The notes under the pieces were generated by a model, which saw only the letters and a list, made by a program, of their open reading frames with translations, did not search any database and was not told the DNA's origin. Shown here one piece after another: positions 48,937-58,428 of a stretch of 64,000 nt of DNA; positions within the stretch are counted from its first letter, which is position 1, and each line of letters starts with the position of its first letter. This DNA is from Polytrichum commune (taxonomy: Eukaryota; Streptophyta; Polytrichopsida; Polytrichales; Polytrichaceae), in contig OX485809.1 of the NCBI GenBank assembly GCA_950295325.1, positions 32,068,144 through 32,132,143 on the forward strand, read 5' to 3'. The translations under genes and the position numbers were made by a program.

Positions 48937-48949
48937 GCTTGAGGAGGAG
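48937..48949 (+). other. copia polypurine tract
   Basis: AGCTTGAGGAGGAG directly precedes the TGTTAG start of the 3' LTR, the expected position for the plus-strand primer. Confidence 0.75.
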
Positions 48950-49010
48950 TGTTAGAAGAATAAAGACAATCTGATGTATTTATGATCTCAGCCATTTGAG
49001 GCTTAGGGTA

Positions 49011-50622
49011 TGTGAGCCCAAAATGATGCCCACATGTGTTGTTAACACTTGTAAAACGTTACAAGTGATGTTTTTATGATTTATCACTATTCATAAAAAT
49101 ATAAAAAGAGTGAAGCTTGAAGAAAACTAAGTTTAAGTATTAGGCTTGTGTGGAGTGGATTGAATAAGTTTAGTAGTGTGAAGACATGACCTTGGTGGAA
49201 AATGTGATAGGTAGAAAGCCAATGATAGTTAAATATTTGAATTAGGATCTTTGTTGATCGTTTAAGGAAGGAAGGCTTAGGAGATAAGATGAGAGCCTAT
49301 AAAGTAGGAGGAGATTACGAAGGCTTATCTTGAGGGTGCTCACCTACTCCCTCTCAATTCATTATTTAAGACCTCGTTCTTCCCTCATTCATCCTCTCTT
49401 TTCTTCGTGTTCCTTGACACCCCACGTGTTATAAGTGTGGGTGCGTGAGAAGCAAGATAGGAGCACGTGTGTGTGCATGGATGTAAGGTTAGGAGCCAAG
49501 GCTAGTTGGCCTTGAAGAAGGCTTGACCTCTTGTTAGTAATAGTTGGGCGTGAATGATTTAAAGTTCAATTTATGGCTTTGTTTGAATACTTGGATTTAC
49601 ATTGATTAGCCTTATACTTATGCGGATGTGCAAAGTCTCTTATTAGAGAATTTAGTTTTGTTCGACTTCATATGAATTTTTGAGAGCCAAAAAACCGAGA
49701 CTATGTTCAAATGTCCAAAAACTAGTGAAAAAATGCAGATTCAAAGGGAACAGGGTAGAATTGCGACCATATATTTTTTGGCAGTAGAAATATTATTACA
49801 TACTCATATAGAGGACTTTATTACCTATCCATGGATACCAAGAACTCATTTTTTGGACTTCATATGAATTTTTGAGAGCCAAAAAACCGAGACTATGTCC
49901 AAACTCCAAAAAATAGTGAGAAAGTGCAGATTCAAAGGGACGAGCGTAGAATTGCGACCATATACTTTGTGGCAGTAGAAATATTATTAAATATTCATGT
50001 AGAGGACTTTATTACCTATCTATGGATACCAAGAACTCATTTTTTGGACTTCATATGAATTTTTGAGAGCCAAAAAACCGAGACTATGTCCAAACTTCCA
50101 AAAAAAATAGTGACACACTCTTATAGTTTTTGACTTATGATGTTTAGACTTAAAGTGTTGGATTCATTAGGTAGGAAGGGGTGTATGTAACTTTTGAATG
50201 TATTGGTGATTGACCATTGAGGTTGAACTTAGTAATGAAATGTGAAGGCCTGTGAAAGAGGGGCCACCATAAGTTACACAAGTATTTGTTTATACTTAAC
50301 CTTATGTGCTTCATGGAATCAACAAACGAAGATTCGTGCAGTAGTGTGGAATCAACGGCGAGGACTCGATTCACACGAGAGAAATCATTGAAGACAGGCG
50401 TAGCCAAGGCGGCCGGGTGGACATTGGAGAAGGCTAAGGATGTGACCTTACCCGAAGTTAAGGAATATAAGATGACGTAGTGTGGGATTAGTCAAGTTGT
50501 GTATATTCCAAGGGTATATTGGAATCATACATTGAATTACCGAGGAAGAATTTTCTACGTGTCATTATAACTTTTCCATTCGGGCTAGGACGAAATTGAA
50601 GGGTGGGAAATTTTTGGTGACA
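49011..50622 (+). mobile_element. family-F solo LTR, copy F6, inside copia 3' LTR
   Basis: Begins TGTGAGCCCAAAATGATGC, ends TTTTTGGTGACA and is flanked by the direct repeat GGGTA (49006-49010 and 50623-50627). It is 1612 bp. It has the AAAATATAAAAAGAGTGAAG block near the 5' end and the pyrimidine-rich region at 49345-49420. A hairpin AAGTAT-ttgttt-ATACTT lies at 50280-50297. Its position in the copia LTR shows it is younger than the copia insertion. Confidence 0.9.
49662..50110 (+). repeat. 190-bp tandem array inside F6, about 2.3 units
   Basis: The phrase GACTTCATATGAATTTTTGAG recurs near 49664, 49855 and 50045, a spacing of 190-191 bp. Units are nearly identical over their length (GTGCAGATTCAAAGGGA, GAATTGCGACCATATA, GAGGACTTTATTACC). 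Confidence 0.92.
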
Positions 50623-51032
50623 GGGTACATAACCACTTGAGACTTAGGGTGCAAAGCCATCTGAGGCTTAAGGTGGATACCCTGGTCTAGGGTATCTAGG
50701 TTATTAGTTAAGACTTGGACCTTAGACGGGTATCAAGCTAATAGAGATTAAGACTGAACTCACTTTCCCGGATATCCCGATGGTATAGAGGTGCTAATTA
50801 ACATTAAGGACACTTAGCCCCGGTTATCCTGAGGGTATCAGCCAGTACATCGACCAGAGTAGGTATGGCCAGCATGTCGGTGCATACAGATGAGGACACA
50901 TGATACAAATATATTACTTTATTAATTTTATACATATAAATACCCTCTTCTACCGTATCTGGTAGGGTGAGAGGATTGCACCTACATACTGTCCAAAATA
51001 CTATATGTATTCGTATTCTTCCTCTCACAACA

Positions 51033-51672
51033 ACTTTAAGGCCTCCAAAGACGATGGGCTAATGACTCATGCATGACAATTATCTCAGGTTTATCGCATA
51101 GATGAATAAATTACAATAGGGGGCAAGTAGGGGTAAAACTCCTTGAATCAACTATGCTGATAGTGCTATAGTATATACCTCCAGAACAACTTCTAGTAGT
51201 TGTGTTCATACGAGTCCCACATTGCATAAAACTCTTCATTAAAAGGTAACAATCTATACACAACGGAAAGTGTGGTGGTGCGAGTGGCTGATGCCCTGCT
51301 GCTCTTCACCAATGTATTGCCACTCTTCATCAATTCCATGTTGTTCTTCACCGTTGCCCACTGTTCTAGATAGGTGGACAACACATGAAAATGAGTGTCA
51401 TATGCATAGGTGCAAAGTGTGGCACATGCCTACACAAAGTACGTGGTCAATGATGAGGTCATCGCTTGACCATTCTTTCCTGTTGCCCATCATTCCAAGG
51501 ATAATCATTTAAAAATATTTGAGTAGATAGTGTGGGGATGGCCTAGAAGTCGAGACATGAATTTGTATGCACATGTGCAACATGTTAGGATGGGACATCA
51601 TGGACCAATAGAATTAACCTATATGCAAAGAACTTTTCCTCGTGAAGCCAACAATCTTATCTATCCATCTAT
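51033..51672. other. flank between copia and the P450 gene
   Basis: Downstream flank of the P450 (3' side of its minus-strand gene) with no other recognisable feature. It should hold the P450 3' UTR and polyadenylation site. Confidence 0.4.
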
Positions 51673-53284
51673 CTAGTACAAAAATGCAAGGCTCCTTGGT
51701 TTGGCAACCAAGGACAGGGGGGTCTTCAACGACACTACAATTCCAAACTTTTCGTTCATGTCAACGTCTTTTGCAGTTTGGCTGTCTCCAGGAAGAGTCC
51801 AGTTGAAACTATGCAGAAGGTGCGCAATCACCACAGAGACCAACTGATAGGCAAACGCATAGGCCGGACACATGCGTCGTCCGGCACCAAACGGCATGAG
51901 CTCGTAGGAACTAAAGATCGCAGTTGCGTCCACGTTGCAATGTCGATCGTCCATGAACCGGTTTACATTGAACGTGTCTGGGTCTTCATACACGCTCGAG
52001 TCACGCTGAATGGCAAAAATGTTGAATATAAGCCGTGTGCGCGCGGGGATTTTGTAACCCAACACCTCGCAAGCTTGGGTTGACAGATGAGGAACGGACA
52101 AAGGCGCAACAGGATGCATGCGAAAGACTTCCTTGGTGATGGCTTGCAAGTATGGGAGGTTGGGAATGTCTGATTCTTGCACAAGTCGGTCAGTGCCCAC
52201 CACCGTGTCCAACTCTCTGTGTGCTTGTTCCATCACATCTGGTTGCAAAACGAGCTCTGCCATTGCCCACTCTACTGTGCTCGAAGTGGTGTCCGTAACA
52301 CCAGTGGTTATGTCCTGTACCAATCACCCCATGCAAATCGATTTTAGAAGCATCGTCAATCCTTAGCCAATTAAGTATCAAATAATATTCAATGTTTTGG
52401 GGCCAGTTCTTACTGAGCCATGCAGCGGCGAGGCGGGAACTTGGTCCCACATTACAACTGGTAACATGTTTCCAAACGTGTTGATTATTGGATGTAGTCG
52501 AAATCTAGAGCCTTATTGTTGCTATAATAACCAATTTAGCAAGAGAAGAAAGATGAATAAATATGACCTAGAACCTTTACTCCGACGGACCACTAAAAAA
52601 CTAACATGTATTAAGGAACACGGCTCCAAAAACCAACTATGTAAGTGCTCTCACCAACATGGCAAACTCTTGGCAATGGCTTACTAGAGTAAGTCTAATA
52701 CCCACTAGGATGTTTACTTCTTTTCCTATCTTCCAATTGTACCTTATAGGAACGTATATTGAACCTTCATCCACAATGAATCAGTTTACACAGATGCCAC
52801 GAATCCCAAACTGTTAAGGATACCGATAACTCTTATACATTGGTGCTATCAGTACTGGCACGAAAAACATATATTAATTGGGATGTGGCAGATCATTACC
52901 GTGAGTAAGGAGCCGAGCTCTTGGTCCGAAAGTGGCTCCCCGTTGTCCTGAGGCGATGCCAACAACAAATCAACAAAGTCTGGCACGTAATTTCTAAGGT
53001 CTTCTTTGTGAAGCTGCTGCCTTTCCTTGGCACGCTCCTTGTGCTTCTCCACTTCAAATAGCCTGCCTGTCACTTCCTTTCGGAAGATGGTGAGTTCCTT
53101 CAGCGCTGAGTAAAGCCCTTGCAATCTTGGGACGAAGCTCAACCATGGCACGTAGTCGCTTATAACAAACTTAGATATCAAAGAAAGCTGCCTATCAATC
53201 ACTCGCTGTAGATCTTCCTTCTCTTGCTCATCCTTCACCTCAGCTCCAAAATACCTATATATCCAAGATTCACAGTCCATGTAA

Positions 53285-53565
53285 GGTAGCTGTGCCTAAT
53301 TCCAAACTAGAAACTTATTTGGCCACCTTGAGTATGTCCGAATGGTGTGTGGTTAGGTGAGGATCCAAGAATGGACATCAAATAGACGTGTGTTCCAAAG
53401 AGATTGGACTACTTGATCAAATTGTGTTAAGTATTTTAGTATTCATAGTCAACATGATTGGGGGAACCTATATGATCACTTAACGAGCACATGAATCTTC
53501 ACTTAGATGATGAATAAATTGATATTCATATGAGCTCCATGAATTAGGAGGCAAATGATTATGGA
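53285..53565 (+). repeat. dispersed repeat J, copy 2, in P450 intron 2
   Basis: GTAGCTGTGCCTAATTC, TGGTTAGGTGAGGATCCAAG-AATGG, GATTGGACTAC, CAACATGATTGGGGG and ATATGAGCTCCATGAA blocks match 55095-55385 in the same orientation at about 70% by eye. The two copies sit at the two ends of the 2.27-kb intron. Confidence 0.6.
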
Positions 53566-55094
53566 CACGTTCAAATTTGCAAATCATCCAACACTAAATT
53601 GTGAGGTTCATATCTTACTAGAATCCACTGCAAAGAGAAAATAATTTGTATTAGGCACATCTACCAAAATCATTTGCTTGGTTGATGTGGGATAATAAGC
53701 AACAACAAAAAATTTAAAAATTCATATCTAAAGAAATTCATATTTTGCAAGCAATGTATGTGAATTGTCAATACCACTTATCATTACTAAACTCTCCCAG
53801 CTTGCTCTATGCGCCCATGAAAGGAATTGTCCTAGCTTTTTATCTTTGAGGTCGTCCTAGGACCAACACCTGTAATACATGTTGAGTTTGGTAGGAAGCT
53901 ACACCAAATAGTCCTATTAGTGTGGGTGAAAAACTAGTGTGGGCCACACTAATTTATGGTTAAGGTGGAATTAATGTAGGACCATGATCATGGGTATTCC
54001 CTTAAGTCTTCATGAAGGTTTCCGACCAACTATACATTGAATATTACTTGTAGGAAAAAAAAGTAGCACAAAATAAAATAATCACCCACATGAATTTCCT
54101 AGGAAAGATACTTACTGGGACCCACGATAATTTTCTACTAGAAACTTAACGTGGGTTGAAAATTCATGCGTGAAAATGTATAAATAAATCATTTTGGATG
54201 ACAGCCGGAGGTTTCTAGTTGCGGTTCTTGGACAAATGAAAATAAAAAACCTCCGGATGCCAACCAAAAGTATTTATTTACACATTTTCTCACCATGAAT
54301 TGCAACGGACAAGTTACAATGAGTGGTTGTAATGAACAAGTTTTCTTCTAATGCCAGTTGCAAGATTGGAAGGACACCATGATGGGAAGGTGAGACCAAC
54401 ATGAGAAAAGATTGTGTCCTAGGCAGCAACCGATGGCTAGGACATGCTAAGGCTAGCTCTTGGAAAGGTTCCAAAACATTCATTTAAATGTTCAAATTAT
54501 AGGATTGCTCAGAGAATGAAACACAACATGATTTATGAAACCTTGCAAGGAATCTCCCTTTTTCTATTCTCGTTTCAATTACGTATCTCCAGGATTTCTC
54601 ATGCATTAATGCTAAGCAAGCTCTTATTAGTCAAAATCTCATTATTACTTATCTTCACACATGAAGCCTTCTTGCAATTACCCAAAGTCCATTCAAGAGA
54701 TGTGCCCCAATTGGAATAGTTCTTAGGTCATCCTGGTAACTTGCGAATTTGTCGATTTGCGCAGGGAGACAACTAAGTACACTATTCAAGAATGTTTCTT
54801 GTTCCGTATTGTCATGGAACTAAACAACTTGACTATAGTCTTACATTTTCTTTAGTGGAGATGGCTTTCCTTGATGAACATAACATTGTCAAGCTGCTCA
54901 TAGAGTCACCCCAAAATGTGGAACTCAAAGTCATTACACCAAGAATAAAAGGACAAAATTCATATGCATTTATTTTGGATTTACAAATTTATGCCTACTC
55001 AAAATATGCTAGCTTCCCTAGACTACCCCTTTTAGGAATTTAGATTCGCCTACCTTGGTCCTAACAATGTTGTGAAAGAGGCAATCAAATCACA

Positions 55095-55385
55095 ACTTTA
55101 TCTAAGATAGATGTGCTTAATTCGATTATTTCTTTGAATTTGGACACCTATTTTTGAGTGGTACATCGTGGTTAAGTGTGGCTCCAAGAATGGATATGAA
55201 TAGGACATGCTTTTTAAAAAGATTGGACTACATAGTCAAAACATGATAATCATTCTATGCTCAACAACAACATGATTGGGAGGGACTTATATGACCATTT
55301 ATTAGTGAGCACGAGAATCTTCACATTGATAATAAATCAGATGTTCATAATATGAGCTCCAGAAATCATGAGGAAAGCGGCCACG
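55095..55385 (+). repeat. dispersed repeat J, copy 3, in P450 intron 2
   Basis: Matches copy 2 in the same order (GATGTGCTTAATTCG, TGGCTCCAAGAATGG, GATTGGACTACATAG, CAACATGATTGGGAGG, ATATGAGCTCCAG). The 1.53 kb between the copies shows no coding region. Confidence 0.6.
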
Positions 55386-55944
55386 GCCTTGATTTAGATT
55401 TGGCAACCAGCTCGTACGAATCGCACAGTTTTTGTCCGAGGAGAAATGGGCTAGTCCAAGAAAGCAACCATCACAGACCCGTCTACCTGAGCTTAAGTGG
55501 GCGGTCGTCCAAATTCAACAATACTTACCTCTTGTTAACTGACATCCTCGTGAGGTTGTCGGCAGCCATGGGGTACAACCTAGGTAGTAGAGTCAATGGG
55601 GCTCCCTTCTTGGAGTCTTGTAAGAGACCCCTCACCAGGTCTAGAACCTCCTCTGTTCAAATTCCCTGGTATGACGCTTGCCGTTTATGAGAAAATAGTT
55701 CCATGTTGCACAGTTTGCGTAGTTTCCGCCAATATGGTCCATCAGAAGCCGCGAGCATGCTTCCTGGGCTAAATGCCCAAAACAAAGTTTCTGGACGTGA
55801 TAAGAAATCCACGTCATTTTTTTGGAATACCTCCTTGGCCACGGCTGCAGTTGACACCACAAGGCATGGCTGGGTCCCTACAAGCAGAAAGAGAATTTCA
55901 GTGAAACCCCTGGAGAAGGAGAACCGACAACGGCCCGTTGCAGA

Positions 55945-56085
55945 TGAACCAGTTGAGTTTGAGATGTAACTGGTTAAAGTTCAAGACGTCAGGAGAACTG
56001 CCCATCATTGTAGAGCTATTTAAAGAATATTATACCTCAAATTAATAAAAAGATTGAGATTCGGGTGAAGAAATGTCACTAAATA
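55945..56085 (+). repeat. dispersed repeat K, copy 2, in P450 intron 1
   Basis: GCAGATGAACCAGTTGAGTTT, AACTGGTTAAAGTTCAAG and ATACCTCAAATTAATAAA match 20963-21100 in the same order. Non-coding. Confidence 0.55.
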
Positions 56086-56810
56086 TTATTCGAATGGAAC
56101 AGCTAATAGCAGTTAAATAATGTCATGATACTTGAACACAATCATAAAAAAGACGATACCAAAACAACAATGGTTCTCACCAACAACTGCATGACACATC
56201 GCACCATAACGATCATCAGTATTTTAATTTTATAAAAACAATTGTGCTCAAATGGATCCTAGCCAAGAAGAAGTCTATTGAGATTGCAAGGTCGCACCCA
56301 ACCGAAGATACATGAGGCCCCCAAACTTGGCCGCCAGCAAACGAAGGGCTCGATGCGGGAGCCCGTCCCTCCCAGCCATGTCAAAAATATTACCTACAAT
56401 GGGATACGGCCAAGGCCCTGGGGGAAGCAGTTCCCTTCTCTTCCGCTCAAGAAAATGCCAATGCACATTCATTACTATTAGCATCAATATTATACACATC
56501 AATGTGGACATGGCTAGGGTCTGAATATCACTCCCAGATCGCTGCACCCACAAATTCATCCCAGCTCTTGACAGGATTGAAATTCTGCCGGAGCCAGAAG
56601 AATACGTGCCATCTTGGACAATCAAGTGACTATCGCGTCGGCCTTGCAAGTCTTCTTCCATCGAAACTCGCCGCCTTTGAAGTAGTTTTACCAAAGATGA
56701 GCCGATCCTCACACAAATGACTCAGAGAAGTATACTATCTATTTCTGAACACGAAGCTACAGTGGTTCGAAGTCATGCCAAGGAAATGATGTGATTTTGT
56801 CAGGATCTTC

Positions 56811-56822
56811 AATATATAGAGC
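56811..56822 (-). promoter_or_regulatory. possible TATA box of the P450 gene
   Basis: The minus strand reads GCTCTATATATTGAAG about 255 bp upstream of the chosen start codon. The spacing would give a 5' UTR of roughly 220 bp. This rests on the motif alone. Confidence 0.35.
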
Positions 56823-57575
56823 TTGAACTGCTTTGTTGTGTGCATGAGGTTGCTGCGACATAGAAAATTACATGGGCTGGATACCCACGTCTCCAGCAAC
56901 ATCATTCGATACCTTGGGAAGCTTTAAAAGCTTGACAGATGATGGGCTACATACACAAGCGTGAAATTCATGTCACTTTTCTCAGGCAGATTGTGGGACC
57001 AGCGAATCACATGTAATGATAGTCCACATATGGCTTACTCATGTTGTTTAGGAAGATTTTATGACTAAAGAAGTAAGTTGAGATTAGGGTGCAAATAAGG
57101 TTTAAATGCACAGGAAGGAATATAACATAAAATTAAATATAATATCTAGTATTTGTAGTCACCATTTCTACAAGCAAGTGATTAGGCCACCTCCCGTCCT
57201 TGTGGAGGTCATTTGGAACATGAGGTAAGAGGGCACCTCAAGTGTAGGAAGCCCAAGTGAAAAAATAAATTAAAATAAATAAATACTTGGTGAAATGGTG
57301 AGGATACCATGAAAAAAAAACCTCTTGGGTAGCAGCAAGAGACATAGTGAACGTCAACGAATTGGTGAAGCACTTTGGAAAAACTAGGAATAATGGTTCC
57401 AATAAAAAGAAGCGTAGGCATTGATGAGGACCTAAATCTCCTTTAGTGGGGGAGAGACGCTAGTAGCACACTTAGCTTCGAGTCAATGCCGTCAACAATA
57501 TGTACTTGTTCTTTGGCTTAAGGCAATAAAGTTCAACTTTAGTGATGCAAAGAAAAAAGCATGAGATGAGGTCCT
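56823..57575. other. P450 upstream flank, nothing else recognised
   Basis: AT-rich sequence upstream of the P450 gene up to the family-G LTR. No coding region or repeat that I can identify. Confidence 0.4.
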
Positions 57576-58428
57576 TGTCGCACACCTCTCCATGAGGAGT
57601 GCCTGAAACACCATGGGCACAAGGGGGACCCCGGAGTGACACCTGGGACTTGTGGCGCCGTTGGTGAGAGGGCCCAAGTGATCCTAGTGTGGGTGAGGGC
57701 CCCGGGCGTGGGGAATGCCTCCCACCCACAAAGACTAGGAGGCACGAGGGTAAGGCCATCAGCTATGAGTAGCTTATGCCGTGGTGATTCTAGAATGCTC
57801 AAGAACACTTCAATCGGAGGTGTGAGCTAGGAGTTATGGCAATTTGAGTGGGGCGCTATCCCGGGACAGCGCCCTGGTACAACAGTGGCCTGGGAGTGGC
57901 TCCCGAGACTGCGAAGGTTTGAACAGGCATAAATTCCTCAATACTTGCCCAAATGTGGCAAGTGAGGAGTCCATCGGCATCTACATGAAGCGTAGATGAA
58001 GATGGAGTGGTCGCGTGTTAGAATACGATATCAAACAACGAAGTTATGATGGTTTGAAGCTGCTAGGGGCTTCTAGGCCCAACGGCTAAGGGAAAATGTC
58101 TACTTGGCCCCAACTCTTGGTAAAGAGACAAAAGGTTTCTTGACGGTGGGGTAGGGGCCCCGTCTAGAGTCCTAGAGGCTTATATGGGTGAGGTGGTGTG
58201 GCCTCACCCACCCGAGGCCGAACGGCACGGCCTCCATGGGCTTTGGCCCAATGTGAGGCCATAGTTGCCTAGTATGGTTCGGGTTGTTATAGTGTTGCTC
58301 CGGCAATGCGATGATCAACATAAAATTGGACTTTCATGGATTGAAGTCCACATCTAAGAATTGGTTACGGATTAAGGGGTGAGTCCTGAAAGCAAAGTAA
58401 GAGGGTTGGTTCACTCTTATGAACTACC
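57576..58428 (-). mobile_element. family-G LTR, copy G-C, truncated
   Basis: The plus-strand left edge TGTCGCACACCTCTCCATGAGG is the inverted 3' terminus of the family. Similarity to the reverse complement of G-A and G-B continues to about 58428 (TATGAACTA) and then stops, so about 140 bp of the 5' end are missing. Frames inside it (57472-57808) match the frames in G-A and G-B and are not genes. Confidence 0.82.

Larger units (their letters stand above)
40455..51032 (+). mobile_element. Ty1/copia LTR retrotransposon with three nested insertions
   Basis: Direct repeats at 40455-40879 and 48950-51032 (the latter enlarged by F6) begin TGTTAGAA and end CTCACAACA. Between them, on the plus strand, lie gag, zinc knuckle, protease, integrase, reverse transcriptase and RNase H, which is the copia order. 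The two LTRs differ at roughly 5% of aligned positions by eye, so the insertion is moderately old. The element is broken: besides the three insertions (F5, a MITE, F6) it has several other interruptions. The 5-bp flanks (GTTTA left, ACTTT right) do not match. Confidence 0.92.
48950..51032 (+). repeat. copia 3' LTR, interrupted by F6
   Basis: Starts TGTTAGAAGAATAAAG and ends TTCCTCTCACAACA. Without F6 and its duplicated target it is about 466 bp, some 40 bp longer than the 5' LTR. The extra length lies at 50628-50675, where the CCATTTGAGGCTTAGG block has been repeated. Confidence 0.88.
51673..56559 (-). pseudogene. cytochrome P450 (CYP71 clan), four exons, one in-frame stop
   Basis: Exons on the minus strand are 56559-56298, 55877-55529, 53254-52900 and 52314-51673. 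All introns are GT-AG (GTGCGA/TTGTAG, GTAAGT/ATATAG, GTAATG/GTACAG), and the joined length is exactly 536 codons (535 aa), normal for a plant P450. Seen in the protein: an N-terminal membrane anchor (about 13-33), a PPGPWPYPIVGN hinge (46-57), a GVTDTT I-helix motif (327-332), EVFR as the ExxR motif (384-387), NRF in place of the PERF region and the haem loop PFGAGRRMCPA with Cys471. Plant P450s of this type are ER-bound monooxygenases of secondary metabolism; the substrate is unknown. Codon 161 is TGA (55657-55659), probably from CGA. I chose the ATG at 56559 because it gives the usual short anchor; an in-frame ATG at 56661 is also possible. Confidence 0.88.

Noticed and set aside
55657-55659. 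RNA editing restoring Arg at the P450 TGA codon
   Set aside because: U-to-C editing is known from organelles of some plants, not from nuclear mRNAs. A nonsense mutation or allele is simpler.
56560-56712. Extending the P450 start upstream to 56712
   Set aside because: The codon at 56712 is GTG, not ATG, and the extension would place about 50 polar residues before the membrane anchor. The ATG at 56559 gives the usual N-terminus.
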